In this document: positions 43,459 to 52,197 of the stretch, in pieces
How the letters are laid out: every line of letters starts with the position of its first letter
Position numbering within the stretch: position 1 is the stretch's first letter
Assembly (NCBI RefSeq): GCF_001529295.1
Contig: NZ_LLWK01000026.1
Span: forward strand, 1-64,000
DNA: 64,000 nt
DNA from: Flavobacterium sp. TAB 87
GTDB lineage: Bacteria > Bacteroidota > Bacteroidia > Flavobacteriales > Flavobacteriaceae
Direction: 5' to 3'
Notes under the pieces: model-generated
Seen by the model: only the letters and a program-made list of their open reading frames with translations
Database searches by the model: none
What the model was told of the DNA's origin: nothing
Made by a program: the position numbers and the translations under genes

Positions 43459-44691
43459 CTAGACGTTCATTAAAGGGGACAACATTTTTTCTTTAATCAC
43501 GCAGCAAGCCCCGATGACTCCGGCACGACGACCTAAAACAGATTTTTTAAGTTTCATATCTCTGTTTACCAGTCCTAAAGAATATTTTTTTAAGGCGGCT
43601 TGAATTGGTAATAATGCGTAATCGCCTAGTTGAGCAAAATCACCACCAATTACCAAAAGATCTGGATTAAAGATGTTGAGTATAATCGACAAGTATCGAC
43701 CCATTTGCTCACTTTGTTTTGTAATAAGATCGATGCAAAGTGTATCTTCTAAATTTACTGCTCCATTTATTATCGCGTTGTGTTGTGTATCGACACCTTT
43801 TTCATCCAATGTTACTTTAGACTGTTTTCCGTCTTTTATCGCACTTTTAAATTGATCAATTAACGCCCAGCCTGATATTTCAGTTTCTAAACAACCTAAT
43901 TTACCGCATTGACACATAATTTCATTATTAAAAATTGTACTGTGTCCAAATTCTCCAGCGTACCCCGACTTACCGTAATACAACTTCCCATCGGTAATCA
44001 TACCAATAGCGACACCCCAACTGTAGTTTAAAAAGATAATGTTTTGTTCTCCATCGACCACACCTTCTCTATACTCACCAAAAGTCATTGCTCTAGTATC
44101 ATTTTCTAGATGTACTGGTAGCCCCAATTGTTCTGAAATAATTTCGGCTAATGGTCTGTTCTCCGTGAAGAAATAATTATAACTAAATCCTTCCATCGAA
44201 TTGATACGACCAGACAAGTTGATGCAAACACCCACGATCATCTTTTTTTCTACTGAAGTATCTTCTATAAAAGAATTAATTAAATTGCATAATTCTTGAA
44301 GTGATTCTGGCGTATTCTCAAGTTTAAAAGACGAGTCAAGTTCTATACTTACAAATTCATTTTTAATATTTTGCAATCCGATAGACATACTTGATCGATT
44401 GACATTGACTCCTAGGAAATAAGCAGACGTTGGATTTATACTATATAAGGAAGGGCGTCTTCCGCTACTGTTGGTAATTTTTCCCATATCTACCACATAC
44501 GCCTCCGAAAGTAATTCGTTTACCGCTTTGGTAACAGTAGGAACGCTAGATTGTAGCTCTGCACTTAACTCTGCAATGGTTGCATTGCCACTAGATAATA
44601 AATGTTTTACAATAGATTGTCTTAATATATGCCATTTTTGTCCAGAAAGGCTACTGTCTGTACTGGTGTCTAATAAATTTTTTAAACTCAT
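43459..44691 (-). CDS. ROK-family transcriptional regulator (NagC/XylR type)
   Basis: A 410-aa protein. An N-terminal winged HTH (LRQSIVKHLLSSGNATIAEL; VPTVTKAVNELL) is followed by a ROK domain with zinc motif C-Q-C-G-K-L-G-C-L-E after a conserved GH (GHSTIFNNEIM). The sugar-binding part has VNLSGRIN and FLNYSWGVAIGM. Such regulators bind N-acetylglucosamine, ManNAc or similar and derepress sugar operons. It is placed just upstream of SusCD in the same direction, so it likely controls this locus. Catalytic kinase activity is unlikely in HTH-bearing ROKs. Confidence 0.87.
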   Translation of the reverse strand: MSLKNLLDTSTDSSLSGQKWHILRQSIVKHLLSSGNATIAELSAELQSSVPTVTKAVNELLSEAYVVDMGKITNSSGRRPSLYSINPTSAYFLGVNVNRSSMSIGLQNIKNEFVSIELDSSFKLENTPESLQELCNLINSFIEDTSVEKKMIVGVCINLSGRINSMEGFSYNYFFTENRPLAEIISEQLGLPVHLENDTRAMTFGEYREGVVDGEQNIIFLNYSWGVAIGMITDGKLYYGKSGYAGEFGHSTIFNNEIMCQCGKLGCLETEISGWALIDQFKSAIKDGKQSKVTLDEKGVDTQHNAIINGAVNLEDTLCIDLITKQSEQMGRYLSIILNIFNPDLLVIGGDFAQLGDYALLPIQAALKKYSLGLVNRDMKLKKSVLGRRAGVIGACCVIKEKMLSPLMNV

Positions 44692-44723
44692 AGTAATGCT
44701 ATATTAAGTGGAAAAAGTCTGCA

Positions 44724-44751
44724 CAAACTTACTGTATTTTTTAAATATCGA
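44724..44751 (-). promoter_or_regulatory. Promoter of the ROK regulator gene
   Basis: On the minus strand TAAGTTTG (44724-44731) exactly fits TAnnTTTG, 33 bases before the ATG. A TTTC about 18 bases upstream is a weak -33. Confidence 0.45.
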
Positions 44752-44932
44752 AAGACATTTAATTTGGAAGGTTAAAAAGTTTTGAAATTATAGGATGCAA
44801 AGTTGCAGTTTTATTTCGAAATTTTCAGAAAGTAAGATCGCTATTTATTTATTTGACTTCTTCTTTTATGTGTAGATATAGTTTTCAGAAAAAGTAGCGA
44901 CCAACTTTTATTGGAAAATAATGGTACAAAAA

Positions 44933-44962
44933 AAACGCCTCAAAGTTTAATTTGAGACGTTT
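44933..44962 (-). terminator. Terminator after the small hydrophilic protein gene
   Basis: A 12-bp stem (AAACGTCTCAAA with TTTGAGGCGTTT on the minus strand, one G-U) is followed by eight T. Confidence 0.7.
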
Positions 44963-44971
44963 AGCTAATTA

Positions 44972-45166
44972 TTATTTTTTTTCTTCGTTATTCAGTTTAT
45001 CATCGAAATCAGGTTTCTCTCCTTTAAACTTCTGCGTATCGACATCATAATTTTCATCATTCGTTAAAACTTGATCATGATCTTTATATTGATGTTTTCT
45101 CATGTCACTTCTATTGTCTGATCCACTGTTTTTATTGTTTTGCGGAGTTTGATTATTTGTGCTCAT
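44972..45166 (-). CDS. Small disordered hydrophilic protein, 64 aa
   Basis: Almost entirely polar: rich in Asn, Asp, Lys and Gln, with no hydrophobic core (starts MSTNNQTPQNNKNSG; ends DDKLNNEEKK). Such small, probably unstructured proteins are common as stand-alone stress or desiccation-related genes in this phylum, but function cannot be assigned. A terminator directly follows. The gap 45,177-45,473 shows nothing recognisable. Confidence 0.65.
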   Translation of the reverse strand: MSTNNQTPQNNKNSGSDNRSDMRKHQYKDHDQVLTNDENYDVDTQKFKGEKPDFDDKLNNEEKK

Positions 45167-45473
45167 AATTATAAATTTTAAAGTTTTAATAAAAGTACAG
45201 ACAGCAGCCGTAAATTTCGTTATAGAATTTTTTTCAAAAGTTATAAGATTCTAAATCGAAGTAAAAAGTTTATTCTATCAGTATTCCATTTATTAATGTT
45301 ATTGCTTCAGGAAAATCCAACAGTGGTTTTGTACTGAAATTCTTTTGATTTAAATTTGCACCAATACTATAAGCTACAACACTAGAAAAATTTATTCTAT
45401 TAATTGTCTACTATCAGTTTCTTATTTTATTAACTAATCAAATTGCTGCTTAATCAACAAGAATTCAAAAAAA

Positions 45474-46916
45474 GTGAAAAACGGAAAATCAAGCTGGGTT
45501 GTTTGTCCCGAATGTAAAGGTCGAGGAAAAAAGAGCAAAGGTTTGAGCAAGAAAGTACGACTTCAGTATCAAATGGCGTTGGCCGTATTTGAACAGACAA
45601 GCGATAAAATCATTGTTCCTACACCTCCGAAAGCTCACTTACACTCTTGTTTAAAGTGTTCGGGATCTGGGTTAGTTCATTCGAATATTCCACCACTTCC
45701 AGATCAAGAAAAATATCCACATGTTGCTATTATTGGCGGTGGCATTGGCGGAGTGGCTTTAGCAGTAGCTTGTTTACATCGAGCAATTCCTTTTACTCTT
45801 TATGAACGCGATCTCAATTTCGATGCTCGCTCTCAAGGGTACGGCCTAACTTTACAGCAGGCCAATAAAGCAATGAAAGCACTTGGTATTTTATCATTAG
45901 ATGCAGGTATTGTATCAACAAGACATGTAGTGCATACTACAGATGGAAAAATGATCGGCGAATGGGGAATGAGAAAATGGATTCCATCCGATTTAAAAAA
46001 TACCAATAAAAATTCTAACATACATATCGCAAGACAATCGTTGCGCTTTGCTTTATTGGAGCAACTTGGTGGAACTACAAACGTGCAATGGGACCATCAA
46101 TTGGTGAATTTAAAGGAAGATGAAAATAAAAAATTTACGCTAAGCTTTATAGTTGAAGGCAAAGTTAAAAGTACCAAAGCAGATCTTGTGGTAGGAGCTG
46201 ATGGCATCCGTAGTTCAGTACGAAGATTGCTAGTTGGCGAAAATGTTACTCCACTAAAGTATCTAGGTTGCATTGTAATATTAGGCATTTGTTCCTTGAA
46301 AGCTTTAAAGGAATTAAATAGTACATTACTAGATTCTGCTACTGTTTTTCAAACCGCAAATGGCACTGAGCGCATTTATATTATGCCGTACGATTCTGAA
46401 TCGGTGATGTGGCAGCTTAGCTTTCCTATGACGGAGCAAGAAGCCAAAGAATTAAGCGTAAAAGGAACGAAGGCCCTAAAGCAAGAAGCGTGTCTTAGAA
46501 CCCAATGGCACAATCCGATTCCGCAAATTTTAGCAGCTACATTAGAAAATCAAATTTCGGGTTATCCTGTTTATGACCGAGAGCTACTCGATTTTGAATT
46601 GCTTAAAAAAAGTGGGCAAGTCACATTGCTTGGAGACGCGGCTCACCCCATGAGTCCATTTAAAGGCCAAGGAGCAAATCAAGCCTTGTTGGATGCAATT
46701 GCATTAGCACGAACTATCTACAGTGAATGTAACTCTGAATCAAATTTTAATTCTTTTGATATTAGAGAACGTATATTGAATGTTTTTGAGTTAGAAATGC
46801 TCGAACGAAGTGCTACAAAAGTAAAAGATTCTGCCGCAGCTGCGCAATTCTTACATTCTAAAATTGTGCTTGATGAACGAGATTCGCCGAGAGGAAGTTC
46901 TCTACATAAAGAATAA
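45474..46916 (+). CDS. FAD-dependent monooxygenase with N-terminal CxxCxGxG zinc-ribbon segment
   Basis: Starts with GTG; no upstream ATG is in frame. Residues about 11-18 (CPECKGRG) and 59-66 (CLKCSGSG) are a pair of DnaJ-type CxxCxGxG knuckles, likely binding one zinc. From about 83 a UbiH/PHBH-type flavoprotein follows: VAIIGGGIGGVALA (FAD Rossmann), LVVGADGIRS (DG), VTLLGDAAHPMSPFKGQGAN (GD). It would hydroxylate an aromatic or polyketide-like substrate with NAD(P)H. The substrate is unknown; the zinc segment may aid partner binding. Confidence 0.8.
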   Translation: MKNGKSSWVVCPECKGRGKKSKGLSKKVRLQYQMALAVFEQTSDKIIVPTPPKAHLHSCLKCSGSGLVHSNIPPLPDQEKYPHVAIIGGGIGGVALAVACLHRAIPFTLYERDLNFDARSQGYGLTLQQANKAMKALGILSLDAGIVSTRHVVHTTDGKMIGEWGMRKWIPSDLKNTNKNSNIHIARQSLRFALLEQLGGTTNVQWDHQLVNLKEDENKKFTLSFIVEGKVKSTKADLVVGADGIRSSVRRLLVGENVTPLKYLGCIVILGICSLKALKELNSTLLDSATVFQTANGTERIYIMPYDSESVMWQLSFPMTEQEAKELSVKGTKALKQEACLRTQWHNPIPQILAATLENQISGYPVYDRELLDFELLKKSGQVTLLGDAAHPMSPFKGQGANQALLDAIALARTIYSECNSESNFNSFDIRERILNVFELEMLERSATKVKDSAAAAQFLHSKIVLDERDSPRGSSLHKE

Positions 46917-47009
46917 ACAAATCTACTTTACTTTTAGTTTTTTACAATTATACCTAATTACTATTTACGTTCTATTTTATTGTTTAGCTCGTGCCGTTTC
47001 GCCAAAAAA

Positions 47010-47930
47010 CTAAGTAATATAATAATATCCTTTATCAATTTTGGCAGTTTCAATGTATTGATTGTCAAGTTCAGCTAGCGTGTTCTCAATCATTTCTGAC
47101 ATAGCATTTAGTGCCAAATCGTTTGGTTCAATTCCAAATGGATCCTCGAGTTCGTCTGCAATGGCCTCGAGCGCTACAAAAGTATACGCAATAAAAACGA
47201 TGATAAAAGGTAATGTCCACAACATACTTTCGCCAAAACCAAACGGAAGTAGAAAGCAATAGAGGTAAACCGTTCTATGTAATAAAACACTATACGTGTA
47301 CGGAATAGGTGTACTAGCGATTCGTTCGCAACCTCCTATAATATCTGATAATTTATTAAGATTTTCATCAAAAGCAACTTGAGTGATGCTGTCTAATTTA
47401 CCATCTTGTTTTGCTCTATTAATCCATAAACCCAATTCTTTTAAAATAATAATAGGTTTAAAAACAGCCGTTTGTAATTGCTGATTATACGAATTCGCTA
47501 ACAATCGTTGCATGTCGTAATCTGGATTAGTTTCTCTCAATTGATGTTTTAAGGCATGAACAACAGCCTTTAGCATTTGTATAAAATGAGTGCGTTGTTC
47601 GGCGTAATCCGTTCCATCTATAAACGTATGCGACTGGCGCGCGAGGGAGCGCGTATCGTTTAAAAGCGCGCCCCATAGTTTTCTGCCTTCCCAAAAACGA
47701 TCGTAACTCACTGTATTTCTAAATCCTAGAAAAATGGCTAACGCTATTCCAAATAAAGTAAAAATGGACGGATTAACGTAAAGCTGATAGTCGCTCAAAT
47801 AATTTCTAAAGTAAACAATAGCAATTGTGTATAGAAAAAGTATAGTTAATCGTGGTATTAATTTAGGAAGAACCGAACCATCCCATTCAAACAGCATGCT
47901 GAACCAGTTTGTTTTTTGCTTTATAATCAT
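47010..47930 (-). CDS. Bestrophin family (UPF0187) membrane protein
   Basis: A 306-aa protein with about four membrane segments and the family signature YDRFWEGRKLWGALLNDTRSLARQ-like region, split here as SYDRFWEGRKLWG and LLNDTRSLARQ. Bacterial bestrophins form pentameric anion or cation channels. Convergent with the monooxygenase gene. No operon partner. Confidence 0.85.
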   Translation of the reverse strand: MIIKQKTNWFSMLFEWDGSVLPKLIPRLTILFLYTIAIVYFRNYLSDYQLYVNPSIFTLFGIALAIFLGFRNTVSYDRFWEGRKLWGALLNDTRSLARQSHTFIDGTDYAEQRTHFIQMLKAVVHALKHQLRETNPDYDMQRLLANSYNQQLQTAVFKPIIILKELGLWINRAKQDGKLDSITQVAFDENLNKLSDIIGGCERIASTPIPYTYSVLLHRTVYLYCFLLPFGFGESMLWTLPFIIVFIAYTFVALEAIADELEDPFGIEPNDLALNAMSEMIENTLAELDNQYIETAKIDKGYYYIT

Positions 47931-48050
47931 AAAGTAAAATTAATATTTTTATTTACACAACCACTGTATCTTGCTTTGATTTAAATGAGAAAAAACATTT
48001 TACTTACCTGAATTCTGTAGTCTTTTCGTGAGAATATCGTAGCCAAATTG

Positions 48051-48087
48051 AAACCATTTTTACAAACCATTTTTACAAACCATTTTT
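48051..48087. repeat. Tandem repeat AAACCATTTTTAC, 2.8 copies
   Basis: Exact 13-bp unit at 48051-48063 and 48064-48076 plus 11 bases of a third copy, in the noncoding gap between the bestrophin and oxidoreductase genes. Confidence 0.7.
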
Positions 48088-48141
48088 CGCTTAAATTACT
48101 TAGTAGTGATCTTAAAGTCAATTAACGCAAACAATTTTGTT

Positions 48142-50061
48142 TTAAATACTATTCGCAGCATCGTATCCTGTTTTAATAGCATGCGAAATATCAGAAACTT
48201 CAATGCAATCTCCCACTCTAACTACGTTAATTTCATTATCGGTAAGTGCTACAGTTTCGAATGTTGCAGACCGAGAACCAATTGCCATAACAACATGGTC
48301 ACATGGAATTTTTACGCTAATCCCTTGTTTATCTTCACAATCTAATCCACTAATAGAAATGCTTTTTACTTCATGCTCTGTGAATTGTTCAACACCATAG
48401 GTTCTAAAATTTTCTAGCAATGTAGGTAAAACAGTATTGCTAATTCCTTCTGCAATCTTATCTCTTTTTTCTATAATAGCAACATTACAACCTTGCTCAG
48501 CAAGATATTCGGCTGTCTCACAACCTACCAATCCTCCACCAATAACCGCTATACTACCATATACTTTTTGTTCTCCAGAAAGTATTTTCCAAGCGTCGCA
48601 AACGTTCGGTCCATCTACACCTTTAATTGTCGGAGTGAAACTTAAAGCACCAACTGCCACGATTACAGTGTGGGGATTTAGTGCTACGATTTTCTCGTTA
48701 GTTGCTGTTTCTCCCATTCGAACTACCACTCCTTCCACTGTTATAGCATGAACAAGATCTTGTACTGCGCGGTACATTTCTCTCTTTCGCGGAGGTACGT
48801 CGGCTATATTCAACTGACCTCCAAGACGACCTTCTTTTTCAAACAAAGTAACTCGGTGTCCTTTTTTTGCAGCTACGCGTGCGGCTTCCAGACCTGCTGG
48901 ACCACCACCAATAACCACAACATTTTTTTTGACCTCAGCTAAAGTAATATCTCGAGTTTCTTCAAATCCGTTCTCAGCGTTAAGTACACAAGCAACAAAG
49001 GCACGATTTTGAATGTTATCCGTACAGCCTCTATTGCAAGATATGCAGCGACGAATGTCACAAGCCCGACCTGCAATTGTTTTATTTATCCAATCGGGAT
49101 CTGCAAGTAAGGGTCTTCCTAAACCAATCATATCTGCTTTTCCTCTTTCTAAAACCTGTTCCGCCATATCTGGATCGATGATGCGGCCTACAGTACTCAC
49201 AGGAATAGAAACTGCTTGTTTGACAGCGGCAGCAATATCTACAAAAAAGCAATAGGGCTGGACACCCATTGGTGGAATAGTATCTGCTAAATTCCCCGTA
49301 TGGTTTGCCTGTGCGACATGCAACATATCCACGCCAGCGTCCTCTAACCATTTAGCAAATTTTGGAGCGTCAACCTCATCAATACCTCCCTTTCCACGAA
49401 TTGCAGTAACCACCGGAAATTTATATTCTAAGATCATTTCAGGCACTTTCTCTTTAAGTGCGCTAACTAGCATGAGTGCAAATCGCGTTCGATTTTCAAG
49501 TGAACCGCCAAATTTATCGGTTCGAGTATTCATTTTCGTGCTGCACAATGCTCCTACTAATCGGTCACCGTGTATTTGAATTACGTCTACTCCTGCTTTT
49601 TGCCCGCGTACCGCACAAGCACACATTTTTTCTATAATTTCAACTAAGCTTTCTTCCTTTACTTCATTGACAAAAAACTGCATGTCATGATGAAGTCTAC
49701 TGCGTACTTTATCCATCTCTCCATTGTCGAATAACGTATTAATTGCATCGCAGTCGTATTCTGGATGAAATATCTGAATTCCTAATTTTGCCCCGTACGC
49801 ATGCACACTATCCGCAAGCTCACGAAAACTTTCAATTTGACTGTCATCAAATAACTTAGGCGTTGGCGCAAAACTGCGAATTGGTGCTACATCACCAAGA
49901 ACAATATAGCCAACACCTCCTTTAGCCAAACGGGTGTAAAATGCTCGACTTTGACTGCTGATACTACCGTCCTTTGCTTCGTACCCTGTAGTTAAGGGTG
50001 GAAACATAATTCGGTTTTTGAAAGTCATTGTACGAATGGTGATTGGTTCCAATATTTTCAA
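48142..50061 (-). CDS. NADH:flavin oxidoreductase/FAD-dependent fusion (2,4-dienoyl-CoA reductase type)
   Basis: A 639-aa protein. An N-terminal old-yellow-enzyme FMN barrel (residues ~1-340) has FPPLTTGYEAKDG and HGDRLVGALCS. A [4Fe-4S] cluster is formed by CISCNRGC and a further Cys in FVACVLN (about 341-360). The C-terminal half is a FAD/NAD(P)H domain with VVIGGGPAGLEAARVA and IAVIGGGLVGCETAEYL. These proteins reduce enoyl or dienoyl double bonds. The substrate is not given by the neighbours. Confidence 0.85.
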   Translation of the reverse strand: MKILEPITIRTMTFKNRIMFPPLTTGYEAKDGSISSQSRAFYTRLAKGGVGYIVLGDVAPIRSFAPTPKLFDDSQIESFRELADSVHAYGAKLGIQIFHPEYDCDAINTLFDNGEMDKVRSRLHHDMQFFVNEVKEESLVEIIEKMCACAVRGQKAGVDVIQIHGDRLVGALCSTKMNTRTDKFGGSLENRTRFALMLVSALKEKVPEMILEYKFPVVTAIRGKGGIDEVDAPKFAKWLEDAGVDMLHVAQANHTGNLADTIPPMGVQPYCFFVDIAAAVKQAVSIPVSTVGRIIDPDMAEQVLERGKADMIGLGRPLLADPDWINKTIAGRACDIRRCISCNRGCTDNIQNRAFVACVLNAENGFEETRDITLAEVKKNVVVIGGGPAGLEAARVAAKKGHRVTLFEKEGRLGGQLNIADVPPRKREMYRAVQDLVHAITVEGVVVRMGETATNEKIVALNPHTVIVAVGALSFTPTIKGVDGPNVCDAWKILSGEQKVYGSIAVIGGGLVGCETAEYLAEQGCNVAIIEKRDKIAEGISNTVLPTLLENFRTYGVEQFTEHEVKSISISGLDCEDKQGISVKIPCDHVVMAIGSRSATFETVALTDNEINVVRVGDCIEVSDISHAIKTGYDAANSI

Positions 50062-50270
50062 GACAACTAATTTAGAATTAACAGTAAAAATACCTTTAAT
50101 TTTTAGATCGATAAATGATATTAATCATCTTAAATGCTCTTTAAATACTTTGATCGAAAACTAAGTTTAACAAGAACTTTTTAGTTCCTGATTTAATCTT
50201 AAAAACAAAAATTGAAATTTATAAAATCACTTGGAAAAGGATCTGATTTAAATCGAAAGTATTGTAGCAA

Positions 50271-51647
50271 CTACTGAAATGATTGCAATTCTGAAGAGTA
50301 TTGCGTTTTTTCTACGGTATTGTTTTGAGATATTTTCTGAATATCAACTTGTAAATCAATGTCATTTTTAAAAATAATTTGTAATAGTTCGGTAATTATT
50401 TTAGTATCAATTTCATTACAATAACCAACAAACTCAATTCGTTTAGCTTTTGTTTGATGGATTTTAAAACCTGCCAAAGGCAAATGAGACAACCGATTAG
50501 AGATATCTATAGTATTGATTTTCTCGCCTGATTTTGTAAAAAAAAGAACTGGCTTTCTTGCTTCCAATCCAACTAAAAACGGAATACCATTTTCTATTTT
50601 TAAACTGCAAAAATCGCCTGTTCGATACCGAATTAACGGCAGAAAAGGATTGCTACCGCCTGTGACTACTAATTCACCTCTTTCTCCATAAGGTAGCGCC
50701 ATATCTTTGTATGGGTCAAAAATCTCTAAATACAAATCGGGTCGAATTACTTGGTGACCGATTGCAGTAGCGTAGGCTATATTTCGACATTCCGTCATCG
50801 AATAAAGATCGATTACTGGACATTTAAAATAATTTTCTAAATTTTTTTTCGTACCATCTGTGAGCTTCATGGCAGAAGAAATTAATGCTTTGGGCGTTAA
50901 TTCAACTTTTAAATCTAATAATGCCATAAACGCGATTGGATCACCAGTAAGAATTTCTGGATTGTACTTTGCTAAGTATTTTTGAGCATCACCGCTTTTA
51001 TTCCAATCTGTCGGATTTAAATTAATTTTTAATATGCCAGCTCCTTCCAAATAGGTTGATAAAGAGGCATAGGTTACTGTTTTTTCTTGTGCACATATCA
51101 ACGCAATTGCTGTCGAAGTCGCGCCTCTTGTTATAGAAATATTAAAATCTTCAAGTACAGATTCTATTTGTGGCAACCAGTTGGCCTGAGAAACAGCATC
51201 AAACAGTACATCTAATTTTGCTCCTGTAGAGCCAGAAGTATAATAGACCAAAAGCTCGTCTAAATTGGCAGAATCAGAAACAAATAAATGAGGGTATTTT
51301 CTAATATCGTCTCGGCAGATAGTTGAAAAATCAGCTATAGTAGTTCCCTGCTTTTGATAAAATGGCACTGTCTTAACACACCATTTTAGATAATCATGTA
51401 GCCAAATTGGAGGTTGCATTTCTGTCCAGAATAACTTTTTACCGTACTGTTTCTTTTGGTATGACTTCACTTTTAAGAGTTGAGCCGCGTTGAGCCGATC
51501 GCCGCTTTTAAAATTAAATTTTGGGGCAAACTCATCCTGTCGAAGTTCATTTAAAAAACTTAAATCTTCAAGCAACGGAAAACGTTCTGCATCTGTTAAA
51601 GCTATTTGTGGGTCACTACTCGCGTCCATAGGTATTTGCCGCTTCAC
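50271..51647 (-). CDS. PaaK-like adenylate-forming enzyme in the MoxR-VWA operon
   Basis: Residues 136-142 (YTSGSTG) form the phosphate-binding loop of the ANL superfamily, YSMTEC (about 284-289) the adenine motif, and RYRTGDF (about 340-346) the ribose-binding Asp, in the order of phenylacetate-CoA ligase-like enzymes. The C-terminal domain is short and a clear catalytic Lys is not obvious. A later Met (51629) would shorten the overlap with the previous gene to 14 bases. Being the last gene of a coupled AAA+/VWA operon is odd for a metabolic ligase; its carboxyl substrate is unknown. Confidence 0.78.
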   Translation of the reverse strand: MKRQIPMDASSDPQIALTDAERFPLLEDLSFLNELRQDEFAPKFNFKSGDRLNAAQLLKVKSYQKKQYGKKLFWTEMQPPIWLHDYLKWCVKTVPFYQKQGTTIADFSTICRDDIRKYPHLFVSDSANLDELLVYYTSGSTGAKLDVLFDAVSQANWLPQIESVLEDFNISITRGATSTAIALICAQEKTVTYASLSTYLEGAGILKINLNPTDWNKSGDAQKYLAKYNPEILTGDPIAFMALLDLKVELTPKALISSAMKLTDGTKKNLENYFKCPVIDLYSMTECRNIAYATAIGHQVIRPDLYLEIFDPYKDMALPYGERGELVVTGGSNPFLPLIRYRTGDFCSLKIENGIPFLVGLEARKPVLFFTKSGEKINTIDISNRLSHLPLAGFKIHQTKAKRIEFVGYCNEIDTKIITELLQIIFKNDIDLQVDIQKISQNNTVEKTQYSSELQSFQ

Positions 51648-52197
51648 GGGCTTTTTTTTCTGCCATTTCTCTTTTAATTTTCATTATTCTTTCATGTGCA
51701 TGGTACGATTCCTGCAGAACTTTATGCCGATCTGCGCTACTTAACGATGATAATTTATCAGCGGCTTCATCACGGTTTTCGCCATTTGGTGTAATTTGAC
51801 ACCACTTCAATAACAATCGTACCATTTCTTCAGCACGTTCATCTTCACTAATCCACTCTTTGAATTTTACGTATAGTGAAGCTTCACTCAATTCCTCAAA
51901 CCAAAAATTATAGAGTTTGTCTTCTATAGCAGAATTATTTATAAAATTAGGGTGACTCAGTAACCAAATTGAAATATGAATTGCTCTCCAATGATCATCT
52001 TCGAGATGTGCTAGCGTATAATCACTGGGTATCTTAAATTCCGTCTTTAAAAAATCATTGCACACAATTCTATAGGTGTCACAAATCAACGCAACCGAAT
52101 TTAATCCTTCAAGCTTCAAAAAAAAAGAAGGTTCTAAATATATTTCTGGACATTTTCTTAAATGCGCAACCAGCTCAAAAACATCATATTTAGACAT
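51616..52197 (-). CDS. Unknown operon protein, 193 aa
   Basis: I place the start at 52197 (MSKYDVFELV), giving an 8-base overlap (ATGTCTAA) with the VWA gene. The product is helical with a Trp-rich middle (DDHWRAIHISIWLLSHPNF) and a highly charged C-terminal helix (HERIMKIKREMAEKKAREA). No signal or membrane segment. I do not recognise the family. Translational coupling on both sides suggests it is a subunit of the same complex. Confidence 0.68.
   Translation of the reverse strand: MSKYDVFELVAHLRKCPEIYLEPSFFLKLEGLNSVALICDTYRIVCNDFLKTEFKIPSDYTLAHLEDDHWRAIHISIWLLSHPNFINNSAIEDKLYNFWFEELSEASLYVKFKEWISEDERAEEMVRLLLKWCQITPNGENRDEAADKLSSLSSADRHKVLQESYHAHERIMKIKREMAEKKAREAANTYGRE

Noticed and set aside
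43459..44691. ROK protein as the ManNAc/GlcNAc kinase of the sialic acid locus
   Set aside because: It carries an N-terminal winged HTH, which marks regulators of the NagC/XylR type.
48051..48087. Possible CRISPR array
   Set aside because: The units are only 13 bp, directly adjacent, without spacers, and no cas gene is near.
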